Below are positions 52,100-60,087 of a stretch of 64,000 nucleotides of DNA, piece after piece. The position numbers were made by a program, and so were the translations under genes. How positions within the stretch are numbered: position 1 is the stretch's first letter; each line of letters starts with the position of its first letter. Source of the stretch: Nocardioides luteus (lineage in GTDB: Bacteria; Actinomycetota; Actinomycetes; Propionibacteriales; Nocardioidaceae); the NCBI RefSeq assembly GCF_015752315.1, contig NZ_JADOVJ010000001.1, positions 1,914,501-1,978,500 of the forward strand. The letters run 5' to 3'. The notes under the pieces were generated by a model. The model had not been told where the DNA came from. It saw nothing but the letters and a program-made list of their open reading frames with translations, and ran no database searches.

Positions 52100-53640
52100 G
52101 ACTCTCCTTCGCTGGTGCGGACCATGCTGCGTACGGCTTTCCGGTCGGTCTTGCCGACGCTGGTGACGGGCACGGCGTCGAGGATCCGCACCTCGCGGGG
52201 GTACTTGTGGGCGGCGAGCCGTGTCTTCGCGAACGCGATCAGCTCCTCGGGCGTGGTGCGCGCGCCGGGATGGAGCGCGACGACGGCGACCACCTCCTCG
52301 CCGCGCTGGGCGTCGGGGCGGCCGACGACCGCGGCGGCGGTGACCGCCTCGTGGGCGAGGAGGGCGTCCTCGACGTCGCGCGGGAAGACGTTGAACCCGC
52401 CGCGGATGATCAGGTCCTTGATCCGGTCGTCGACGTAGAGGTAGCCGTCGGCGTCGAAGTGGCCGATGTCGCCGGTGTGCAGCCAGCCGTCGACGACGGT
52501 GGCCGCGGTCTGCTCGGGATCGTTCCAGTAGCCCTGCATCACCCCGGGGCCACGGACCCAGATCTCCCCCTCCTCGCCGGTCGCGACCGGTTCGCCGGAC
52601 GGCCCGGCGATGATCACCTCGGCGTGGGACAGCGGCTTGCCGACGCTGCCGGGCCGCGACTCCTCCAGCGTCGAGGCGGCGATCACCGCGCTCGACTCGG
52701 TGCAGCCGTAGCCCTCCAGGATGGTCACGCCGAACGCCTCCTCGGCCTTCTCCCGCAGCGCCGGCAGCAGCGGTGCGCCACCGCTGCCGAAGGAGCGCAG
52801 CGCGCTCAGGTCGTAGTCCTGATACGGCTGGTCGAGCAGCATCTGCAGCATCGACGGCACCACCGTGCTCGACTCCACCCGGTGCTCCTGGGCGAGCTCG
52901 AGCCACCCCTTGGCGTCGAACCACCGCTGCAGCACCGAGCTCTGCGGGCGAGAGGAGTGCAGGCCGCTGATGACCACGATCAGGCCGTACGCATGGGAGA
53001 GCGGCAGCGGCAGCAGCCACCGGGTCGTGCCCTGGCTCTCCCCGACCCGGTGGAGCGCGTGCCCGGACTCCCACAAGCCGCGGTGGCTGAGCATCACGCC
53101 CTTCGCCCGGCCGGTCGTGCCGCCGGTGTAGAGCAGCGCCGCGAGGTCGTCGTCGCCGCGGGGCGCGATGTCGATCGGGTCGGCGCTCTCCAGACTCTCG
53201 TACGCCACCACCCCCGCCCCCTCCTCGACGCCTCCGGCGACGATGACGGTGAGCTCGAGGCCCTCGGAGGCCGCCTGGATCAGCGGCAGCAGCTCGGGCG
53301 TGACGATCGCGGCCCTGGCCCCGGAGTCCTCCAGGATGTGGCGCAGCTCGGGTGGCGTCTGCAGGAAGATCACCGGCGTCACGACCGCGCCGGCGCGCCA
53401 CAGGGCGCGGTAGCTGACGAAGACCTCCGGGGTGTTCATCGTGAGCACCACGACCCGGTCGCCCGGCTCGATCCCGAGCTCCCGCAGGCCGCCGGCGACC
53501 CGGGCGGACCGCTCGGCGATCTCTGCGGAGGAGTGCCAGGTGCCCTCGAAGAAGACCATCGGATGGCCGCCGTGGCGGGCGTAGGACTCCTCGGCCAGCA
53601 CCGCCAGGTTGTGCTTCCCCGGCGCCGTCGGCCCGCTCAT
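52096..53640 (-). CDS. Acyl-CoA ligase (ANL superfamily)
   Basis: 514 residues. Adenylate-forming enzyme with P-loop LLYTGGTTGRAKGVMLSH, GYGCTESS, TGDIGHFDADGYLYVDDRIKDLIIRGG and the C-terminal Lys in VTSVGKTDRKAV. It activates a carboxylic acid to its CoA ester; here probably the acid produced by the P450-SDR-ALDH steps. Overlaps the SDR downstream and the ALDH upstream by 4 bases each. Confidence 0.92.
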   Translation of the reverse strand: MSGPTAPGKHNLAVLAEESYARHGGHPMVFFEGTWHSSAEIAERSARVAGGLRELGIEPGDRVVVLTMNTPEVFVSYRALWRAGAVVTPVIFLQTPPELRHILEDSGARAAIVTPELLPLIQAASEGLELTVIVAGGVEEGAGVVAYESLESADPIDIAPRGDDDLAALLYTGGTTGRAKGVMLSHRGLWESGHALHRVGESQGTTRWLLPLPLSHAYGLIVVISGLHSSRPQSSVLQRWFDAKGWLELAQEHRVESSTVVPSMLQMLLDQPYQDYDLSALRSFGSGGAPLLPALREKAEEAFGVTILEGYGCTESSAVIAASTLEESRPGSVGKPLSHAEVIIAGPSGEPVATGEEGEIWVRGPGVMQGYWNDPEQTAATVVDGWLHTGDIGHFDADGYLYVDDRIKDLIIRGGFNVFPRDVEDALLAHEAVTAAAVVGRPDAQRGEEVVAVVALHPGARTTPEELIAFAKTRLAAHKYPREVRILDAVPVTSVGKTDRKAVRSMVRTSEGES

Positions 53641-55226
53641 CGTGCCCCCAGCTTCCTCAGGGCCTTGAGCTGTCCGTTGCCGAGCTGCACGAACTTCTCG
53701 ACCGTCTGCCCCTTGAACGGCCCGATCGGGCCCATCCGCGAGGCGGCGAGGGTCTGGGCGTCGGTGAACTTCCGGATCCCGTCCGCGCCGTGGCGGCGAC
53801 CGAGCCCGCTCGAGCCCATGCCGCCCATCCCGGCCTCGATGCTGCCGGCCGCCAGGGCCGCGCCATCGTTGATGTTGACCGCACCCGCACGGATCCGGCG
53901 GGCGATCATGTCGGCCTCGCGTACGTTCTTGCTGAACACGCTCGCGGAGAGCCCGGCCTCGCCCTGGTTGGCGATCCGGACCGCCTCCTCGTCGCTGTCG
54001 GCGCGGTAGAGCGCCACCACCGGGCCGAAGGTCTCGCCCAGGCAGAGATCCATCTCGGACGTGACCCCCTCCAGGACCGTCGGGGCGAAGGCGAACGGGC
54101 CCACCTCGGCGAGCGGCTCACCGCCGGCGAGCACCGTCGCGCCCTTGGCGACCGCGTCGGCGACGTGGGCGGTGACCTTGTCGAGCTGGGCCTGCGAGGC
54201 CAGCGAGCCGACGTCGGCCGAGTAGTCGAAGGTCTGCCCGACCACCTGGCCCTCCGTCTCGGCGACCAGCGCCTGGCGGAACGTGTCGTAGACGTCCGTG
54301 TGCACGACCACCCGCTCGATGTGGACGCACATCTGGCCGGTGTTGGCGAAGGCGGCCATCACCGTGCCGCGGGCGGCCTGGGCGAGGTCGGCGTCACGGC
54401 GGACGATGAGCGGGTTCTTCCCGCCGAGCTCGAGAGAGGCGCCGATCAGCCGGCCCGCCGCGCGCTGGGCCACGATCCGCCCGGTGGCCGTCGAGCCGGT
54501 GAACGCGATGTAGTCGACGTTGTCGACGACCGCCTCGCCGGTGGCGGCGCCCGGTCCGGTGACGACCTGCCACACGTGCTCGGGCAGCCCCGCCTCGGCC
54601 ATCAGCGCCCGCGCCCACAGCAGCGTCAAGGGAGCCTGCGGGTCGGCCTTGCTGATCACGGCAGACCCGGCGAGGAGGGCCGGGATCGCGTCGCCGACCC
54701 CGAGATAGAGCGGGTAGTTCCACGGCGAGATGATCCCGACGACCTGCTTCGCCACCCGCACCTCCTTCACCGAGGTGACGCCGGGGATGGCGCCGCGGAC
54801 GCGCTTGTCGGCGAGGTAGGCAGGGGCACGCCTGGCGTAGTGGCGGGCGATGTTGCCGACCTGCAGGACCTCCTGCCAGGCGTGGAAGCGGGCCTTGCCC
54901 ATCTCCCACTGGATCAGGTCGAGCACCTCGTCCTGGCGCTCGACCAGCAGGTCGTGGAACCGGAGCATGACCTCGGCACGGTCCCGGAGATCGAGCGTGG
55001 CCCAGTCGGGCTGGGCCGCCCGGGCGGCGGCCGCCGCCTCGGCGACGTCCGCGGCCGTCACCGACGGCACCGGGGCGGTGGGCAGGGCGTCGTACGGTGC
55101 GATCGCGGTCAGCGTGCCCTCGCCGCCCGAGACCGGAGCCGAGACCCACCGGGTCCAGGAGGCGAGCCGTGACTCGTCGATCCAGCCAGGACGTACGCTC
55201 GCGGCCTCCGTTGTCTTCGTCGTCAT
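53637..55226 (-). CDS. Aldehyde dehydrogenase
   Basis: 529 residues. NAD(P)-dependent ALDH: ISPWNYPLYLGVGDAIPALLAG, FTGSTATGRIVAQ, catalytic Glu in LELGGKNPLIV, catalytic Cys in FANTGQMCVHIERV. The closest recognisable group is the succinate-semialdehyde/benzaldehyde-type ALDHs. ATG 55226 is chosen; the upstream ORF lies within the P450 gene in another frame. It starts eight bases after the P450 stop. Confidence 0.93.
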   Translation of the reverse strand: MTTKTTEAASVRPGWIDESRLASWTRWVSAPVSGGEGTLTAIAPYDALPTAPVPSVTAADVAEAAAAARAAQPDWATLDLRDRAEVMLRFHDLLVERQDEVLDLIQWEMGKARFHAWQEVLQVGNIARHYARRAPAYLADKRVRGAIPGVTSVKEVRVAKQVVGIISPWNYPLYLGVGDAIPALLAGSAVISKADPQAPLTLLWARALMAEAGLPEHVWQVVTGPGAATGEAVVDNVDYIAFTGSTATGRIVAQRAAGRLIGASLELGGKNPLIVRRDADLAQAARGTVMAAFANTGQMCVHIERVVVHTDVYDTFRQALVAETEGQVVGQTFDYSADVGSLASQAQLDKVTAHVADAVAKGATVLAGGEPLAEVGPFAFAPTVLEGVTSEMDLCLGETFGPVVALYRADSDEEAVRIANQGEAGLSASVFSKNVREADMIARRIRAGAVNINDGAALAAGSIEAGMGGMGSSGLGRRHGADGIRKFTDAQTLAASRMGPIGPFKGQTVEKFVQLGNGQLKALRKLGAR

Positions 55227-55234
55227 CGGTCTCC

Positions 55235-56575
55235 TCAGATCCGGGTCAGGTGGATGGGGTTGCCGTCCTTCGGGAACGGCAGCGAGCTGTTGTCGAGGGG
55301 CGCGCGGTAGCCGGGGGAGACGCTCCACCGGTAGTCGCGCAGGAGCCGGTGCAGGATCGACTTGACCTCGAGGCCGGCGAAGTAGAGGCCGATGCACTTG
55401 TGCACGCCCCCGCCGAACGGCTCCCACGCCATCCGGTGGCTCTTGTCCTCGCGCCGGTGCGGCGCGAACCGCTCGGGGTCGAAGACGGTCGGGTTGGTCC
55501 AGTAGTCCTCCATCATGTGGCTGAACTGGACCCCGACCATCACCGCGGTGTCGGCGGGGATGCGTACGCCGAGGAGCCGGGTCTCCTTGACCGTACGCCG
55601 GATCAGCGCCGGCACCGGGGCCCGCAGCCGCAGCGCCTCCTTCATCACCAGGTCCAGGCTGGTGAGGCTCTCGATCTCGGCCATCGTGGGGGCAGGGCCG
55701 AGGGCGAGGGACTCCTCACGGCAGCGCTGCTGCCACTGCGGATGCTGGCCCAGGTACTGCAGCATCGTCGAGGTGGTGATGGTCGAGGTGTCGTGGGCGG
55801 CCATCATCAGGAAGATCATGTGGTTGACGACGTCCTCGTCGCTGAACCGCTCGCCGTCGTCGGTCTCGATGTGGCACAGCACCGAGAAGATGTCGTCGGT
55901 CTGCTGCGCTCGTTTGGCCGGCAGGTAGTGGCGCAGGAAGCCCTCCAGCACCTTCCGCCCGCGGAACGCCCGGCCCCAGCGAGTGAACGGCACATCGGCA
56001 CGTACGACGCCCGCGGCGGCCTGCACGCAGGCGATGAACGCCCGGTTGACCCGGTCCATCTCGGCGCGGCTGGTCTCGGCCGCGCCGCCCATGAAGATGT
56101 CCGCGGCGATGTCGAGGGTGAGCTGCTTGAGCCGCGGATAGGACTGGAACGCCGGGGCGTTGGCCCAGCCGCGCACGCCGTGCGCGATCGCCGGGTGCAT
56201 CGCGGTGGTGTAGGCGGAGAGCCGATCCCGGGTGAAGGCCTCCTGCATGATCCGGCGATGGACGTGGTGCTCCTCGAAGTCGAGCAGCATCAGGCCCCGG
56301 TCGAAGAAGGGGCCGACGATCTGCCCCCAGGCCGGCCCGTTGGCGTACGCCTTGTCCTTGTTGCGCAGCACCGCCTCGCAGGCGTCCGGGCCGAGCACGA
56401 CCACGCCGGTCTCACCGGCCCGGAAGAACGGCGAGACCGGCCCGTACGTCTCCCACTGGTGCCGGTAGAAGCCGACCGGGTCGCGGGAGTAGTCCAGCAG
56501 CCGGCCCATCCAGGGGAGTCCGCGGTCGCCGGGGGCGAGTCGTGGGACCTCGCGAATCGTCTCGGCGGCTGTCAT
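55235..56575 (-). CDS. Cytochrome P450
   Basis: 446 residues, soluble bacterial P450. I-helix MMAAHDTST, K-helix KEALRLR (ExxR), and heme loop FGGGVHKCIG with Cys394. It hydroxylates an organic substrate; the family assignment is not certain, though the layout recalls mycobacterial CYP136-type enzymes. It leads an operon whose order (hydroxylation, alcohol and aldehyde oxidation, CoA activation) spells a route from a hydrocarbon or sterol/terpenoid side chain to an acyl-CoA. No redox partner is adjacent. A KstR-like operator motif lies 59 bases upstream. Confidence 0.94.
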   Translation of the reverse strand: MTAAETIREVPRLAPGDRGLPWMGRLLDYSRDPVGFYRHQWETYGPVSPFFRAGETGVVVLGPDACEAVLRNKDKAYANGPAWGQIVGPFFDRGLMLLDFEEHHVHRRIMQEAFTRDRLSAYTTAMHPAIAHGVRGWANAPAFQSYPRLKQLTLDIAADIFMGGAAETSRAEMDRVNRAFIACVQAAAGVVRADVPFTRWGRAFRGRKVLEGFLRHYLPAKRAQQTDDIFSVLCHIETDDGERFSDEDVVNHMIFLMMAAHDTSTITTSTMLQYLGQHPQWQQRCREESLALGPAPTMAEIESLTSLDLVMKEALRLRAPVPALIRRTVKETRLLGVRIPADTAVMVGVQFSHMMEDYWTNPTVFDPERFAPHRREDKSHRMAWEPFGGGVHKCIGLYFAGLEVKSILHRLLRDYRWSVSPGYRAPLDNSSLPFPKDGNPIHLTRI

Positions 56576-56633
56576 GGTGTCTGATCCATCGTGTCCGACC
56601 TCCCGATCCGAGTCTCAGTCGAGGGTAGTCAAG

Positions 56634-56647
56634 TAGAACGTGTTCCC
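56634..56647. promoter_or_regulatory. KstR-like (TetR-type) operator motif
   Basis: TAGAACGTGTTCCC fits 13 of 14 positions of the mycobacterial KstR pattern TNNAACNNGTTNNA; only the final A is missing. It lies between the divergent P450 and monooxygenase genes. A second dyad, ATTCC-N8-GGAAT (56653-56670), follows. No TetR gene is in the window. Confidence 0.5.
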
Positions 56648-56696
56648 GCAGCATTCCGTGGGTATGGAATTTATTCGGTGCGTTGTTGAGGTGTCT

Positions 56697-57863
56697 GTGG
56701 AGAGCTACGAGTCAGTGGTGATCGGTGCCGGCCAGGCCGGGTTGTCGGCGTCCTACCACCTCAGCCGGCTGGGCGTACGCCACGTGGTGCTCGACGCCGA
56801 GCGGCGCCCCGGTGGCGCCTGGCAGCACCGTTGGGACTCGCTGACCATGCACGACGTGCACGGCGTGGCCGACCTGCCCGACGGGCGGGCGCCGGGCGAT
56901 TCCGGCGAGCGGGCCAACGTCGCGGTGCCGAGCTGGTTCGGGCTCTACGAGTCCCTGCACGACCTGCCGGTGGAGCGCCCCGTCTCGGTGAGGTCGGTGA
57001 CCTCCGTCGGAGATCTGCTCGCGGTGCACTCGGCCGACGGGCGCACCTGGTTGACCAAGACCCTCGTCAACGCGACCGGAACCTGGACCCGGCCGTTCGT
57101 CCCGCACTACCCGGGCGCCTCGACGTTCCTGGGGGAGCAGGTGCACACCCACGACTATCCGGGTGCTGCTCACTTCGCCGGGAAGCGCGTCGCGGTGGTC
57201 GGCGGGGGAGCTTCGGCGGTGCAGTTCCTCGGCGAGCTCGCGCCGCTCACCCCGGTGCTCTGGATCACCCGCCGCGAGCCGGTCTGGCGCACGGACTTCG
57301 ACGCCGATCGCGGGCGCGAGGCGGTGACGCTGGTCGCCGAGCGGGTCGAGGCCGGCCTGCCGCCGGCCAGCGTCGTCAGCGTCACCGGCCTCTCGTTGCG
57401 TCCGCAGGAGCAGGAGGCCGCGCGCCTCGGGGTCTACGAGCGCCGGCTGCCGATGTTCTCCCGGATCGAACCGTTCGGGCTGCGGTGGGAGTCGGGCGCG
57501 TTCGAGCCGGTCGACGCGATCCTGTGGGCCACCGGGTTCCGGCCGGCGATCACCCACCTCGCGCCGCTCCACCTGCGCAGCTCCCACGGCGGGATCCCGC
57601 TGCTGCGCGAGTCGGCCGACGTCCAGACCGCGGTCACCGCTGCGTACGACCCGCGTGTCCAGCTCGTCGGCTACGGGCCCTCGGCGAGCACCATCGGTGC
57701 CAGCCGCGCCGGGCGGGCTGCCGCGCGCGCCGTTCGGCGGCAGCTGGCCGACCCTCAGGTGGCGGCGGAGTCTCAGAAGGCGCCGAGGTCGGCCGAGAGC
57801 CAGTTCTCCGGCGAGAGCCGCACGGTCACCTCGGGCGGGAAGTTCGCCGCCTCCGCCAGGTAG
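56697..57863 (+). CDS. FAD-dependent flavin monooxygenase-like oxidoreductase
   Basis: 388 residues. N-terminal FAD motif VVIGAGQAGLSASYHLSRLG, an FMO-like patch LVNATGTWTRPFVPHYPGA, a second nucleotide motif VAVVGGGASAVQFL for NADPH, and LWATGFRPAITHL. It probably oxygenates or oxidises a small molecule. GTG 56697 has GAGG five bases upstream. The last 30 or so residues are encoded antisense to the pyridoxamine oxidase-like gene (91-base overlap) and look non-conserved. It is divergent from the P450 operon and may share its regulator. Confidence 0.87.
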   Translation: MESYESVVIGAGQAGLSASYHLSRLGVRHVVLDAERRPGGAWQHRWDSLTMHDVHGVADLPDGRAPGDSGERANVAVPSWFGLYESLHDLPVERPVSVRSVTSVGDLLAVHSADGRTWLTKTLVNATGTWTRPFVPHYPGASTFLGEQVHTHDYPGAAHFAGKRVAVVGGGASAVQFLGELAPLTPVLWITRREPVWRTDFDADRGREAVTLVAERVEAGLPPASVVSVTGLSLRPQEQEAARLGVYERRLPMFSRIEPFGLRWESGAFEPVDAILWATGFRPAITHLAPLHLRSSHGGIPLLRESADVQTAVTAAYDPRVQLVGYGPSASTIGASRAGRAAARAVRRQLADPQVAAESQKAPRSAESQFSGESRTVTSGGKFAASAR

Positions 57864-58192
57864 GGCCCGACCGCCTCCGGTGGCAGATACCGTCGCGCCA
57901 TCGCCTCCGACTCGCCCTCGGCGGCATCGGCGATCCGCACCGGACCCTCGACCGACACGTAGCGCACCGTCGGGTCCAGGCGCTCCACCATCAGCGTGCA
58001 GCGTCCCGCGGCCTTGATCAGCCGGGTCTTCAGCGAGTCCTTCCCGGTCACGAACCACACCTCGCCGCCGGGTGTGTAGTCGTACCAGATCGGCACCGTC
58101 AGCGGCCCCTGGCCGTTCTCTCTGCTCACCGAGAGGGCAGCGATGAGGGGCTGGGTCAGGAGCTCTTGGCGGTCTGCGAGTGGGATTCCCAT
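57773..58192 (-). CDS. Pyridoxamine 5'-phosphate oxidase-fold (F420/FMN) protein
   Basis: 139 residues, a split-barrel flavin-binding domain: LIAALSVSRENGQGPLTVPIWYDY, GGEVWFVTGKDSLKTRLIKAAGRCTLMVE, YVSVEGPVRIAD. Members bind FMN, F420 or heme; the role here is unknown. ATG 58192 has TACGGT (58205-58200) seven bases upstream, a leaderless start; the longer ORF to 58609 runs through repeats and is rejected. Confidence 0.85.
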   Translation of the reverse strand: MGIPLADRQELLTQPLIAALSVSRENGQGPLTVPIWYDYTPGGEVWFVTGKDSLKTRLIKAAGRCTLMVERLDPTVRYVSVEGPVRIADAAEGESEAMARRYLPPEAVGPYLAEAANFPPEVTVRLSPENWLSADLGAF

Positions 58193-58246
58193 GTTCTTGA
58201 CCGTACGTCGGGAGCTGTGGGGGTGCTCGGTGTCGACTGACTGCCC

Positions 58247-58346
58247 GGTGGTCGAGCTTGTCGAGACCACGTTCCGGTGGTCGAGCTTGTCGAGACCACG
58301 CGCCGCGGACCAGCGATGCCCCGGTGGTCGAGCTTGTCGAGACCAC
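58247..58346. repeat. Three identical 24-bp repeats in direct orientation
   Basis: Copies at 58247-58270, 58276-58299 and 58323-58346. Each begins GGTGGTCGAGC and ends GTCGAGACCAC, so each can form a GTGGTC/GACCAC stem. The same family forms the lipA tail and the lhr insertion. The copies lie in the 538-base gap between the oxidase-like and HNH genes. Confidence 0.9.
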
Positions 58347-58403
58347 CCTGCGCGCAACCGTTCTTCGTGGCCGGTATGGGCCGCCGACCCTTTCCTGAGG
58401 GTC

Positions 58404-58494
58404 TTCTCGATCTGGTCCGGCGTCAAGGACGGGCCTTCGGCCCGCCGGCTTCGCCGGCCGCTTCGCGGTCCTGGACTCCGGACCAGATCGAGAA
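58404..58494. repeat. Cloverleaf-forming inverted repeat element
   Basis: A 17-bp perfect outer stem (58404-58420 with 58478-58494) encloses a second stem (AGGAC 58426-58430 with GTCCT 58468-58472). Inside are three hairpins side by side, each with a TTC loop: GGGCC/GGCCC (58431-58443), GCCGGC/GCCGGC (58444-58458) and CGC/GCG (58459-58467). A separate GTGGCCC/GGGCCAC hairpin follows at 58580-58598. No ORF fits; this looks like a small non-coding repeat element. Confidence 0.75.
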
Positions 58495-58730
58495 AGATTT
58501 GGCTGGTTATCGGGGCGGCGGCCCGGGTGTGGCGCAGCGAGATTCTTGTCTGTTCAGGTCGGTGTTGAGGGGTGGAAGGGTGGCCCCGTTCGGGCCACTT
58601 ACCATCCACAGGAGCGACGTCGTTCGCTAACCGCGAAAGTGGCTTTGACCTGGTGAAATAGGAGGATCGATCGGCTTTTAGGAGGTAGAATCAGACCCAT
58701 CACAGCACACCTCTGAAGGAAGGATCGGTG

Positions 58731-60005
58731 ATGAGTCTCGGGCGCGAGATCGACCACTGGGGCACCAATCCCGGCGATGCGATCGACGCTGCTCTGAGCG
58801 CCATCGAATCCGCCCTCCGCGACCTGCTGTCCAGCGACCCCGTCTATTGGCGGACCGATCAGAAGAAGGACCTCCTCGAACGACTTGAGAAGCTCCAGGC
58901 CCAACAGGCCGCCTTGAAGTTGCGGGTCCTCACGTCTGCTGGTGACATCGCCGAACAGACTGGCGCGAAGGACGCGGCGGGGTGGATGCGGACCGAGCTG
59001 CTCGTCGACACCGCGGTCGCCCGGTCTCAGATCAAGCTCGCCGCCAGTGTCGCGAAGTACGAGTTCGTTTCGGCTGGTCTCGCTGAGGGTGTGGTGTCCC
59101 CGGACAAGGCGCGGGTGATCACTTTGGCGTTGGACAAGATCGACGCTGATCCGGTCGCGAGCGCCGAGGACCTGATGCTGGCTGAGAAGCTCCTGGTCGA
59201 CTACGCCACCAGGTTGACCGCCAACGAACTCCGCATCGTCGGCAAACGGATCCTCCGCGAGATCGACCCCGCAAGGTTCGAAGACGCCGAAGCCAAAGCC
59301 CTGTTGGCTGAGGAAGAACGAGCCCAGCAGAAGACCGCGCTGCGGGTGTGGGACAACCACGACGGCACCATCGGGTTCGACGGTGTTCTCCCGGTCTCGG
59401 TGGGGATGAGGTTCAAGCGGCTGGTCGAGGCCTACGCCCAGCCCCGCAAGCAGCGGCTCATCGACAAGGGCGCGCCCCTGCCGCCGTGGGAGCGACTGAT
59501 GGGTCAAGGATTCGCCCGGCTCCTGGAGACCATCGACCCCGCATCTCTGCCCCGCCATGGTGGGGACGCGACGACCATCAACGTGATGATCAGCCTCGCC
59601 GAGCTCCGCAAAGACCTCGGCATCGCGACTCTGGGTTACGACGAGACCAACGGCACCACCATCAGTGCAGCCGAGGCCCGCAAGCTGGCCTGCAACGCCA
59701 CCATCATCCCCTGGGTCCTCGGCGGCGACGGTGAAGTCCTCGACGCGGGTAGGGCGAGCAGGTTCTTCCAGCCGATCCAGCGCAAGGCGCTGCGGCTCCA
59801 GCAGAAGTGCTGCCAAGCCGAAGGGTGTGACATGCCACCTGAATGGTGCGACGCCCACCACCTCAACCCCTGGGCCGCCGGCGGCAAGACCGACCTCAAA
59901 GACGGGGCGTTGTTGTGCCTGCATCATCACCGTCTCGCGCACAACCCCGCCTACTTTCACGAACGACTACCCGACGGCACCATCCGATTCACCCGCCGTC
60001 CCTGA
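58731..60005 (+). CDS. DUF222 / HNH endonuclease domain protein (REP13E12-like)
   Basis: 424 residues. DUF222 region (about 30-300) of helical character and a C-terminal HNH motif (about 365-412: CDMPPEWCDAHHLNPWAAGG, then GALLCLHHHRLAH). This multicopy family occurs as REP13E12 proteins in mycobacteria and in many copies in Nocardioides; function is not established, and selfish mobility is suspected. Codon use is less GC-biased (more GTT, TTG) than neighbours, hinting at transfer. ATG 58731 follows GAAGGAAGG; TAGAAT at 58685 may be its -10. Repeats crowd the upstream gap. Confidence 0.88.
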   Translation: MSLGREIDHWGTNPGDAIDAALSAIESALRDLLSSDPVYWRTDQKKDLLERLEKLQAQQAALKLRVLTSAGDIAEQTGAKDAAGWMRTELLVDTAVARSQIKLAASVAKYEFVSAGLAEGVVSPDKARVITLALDKIDADPVASAEDLMLAEKLLVDYATRLTANELRIVGKRILREIDPARFEDAEAKALLAEEERAQQKTALRVWDNHDGTIGFDGVLPVSVGMRFKRLVEAYAQPRKQRLIDKGAPLPPWERLMGQGFARLLETIDPASLPRHGGDATTINVMISLAELRKDLGIATLGYDETNGTTISAAEARKLACNATIIPWVLGGDGEVLDAGRASRFFQPIQRKALRLQQKCCQAEGCDMPPEWCDAHHLNPWAAGGKTDLKDGALLCLHHHRLAHNPAYFHERLPDGTIRFTRRP

Positions 60006-60087
60006 GACGCAGCGCGGGAACAGTCTGCGCCGAAAATGAGTATCGGCGCTCACGCCAGGCCCGATGAGGCCGTCGAGACTGGCTGAC

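Noticed and set aside
58247..58346. CRISPR array
   Set aside because: Only three copies, unequal spacers of 5 and 23 bases, no cas genes, and the repeat recurs elsewhere inside coding genes.
58404..58494. tRNA gene, because of the cloverleaf
   Set aside because: No T-loop GTTCGAATC, no anticodon arm of correct size and a 17-bp terminal stem; not a tRNA.
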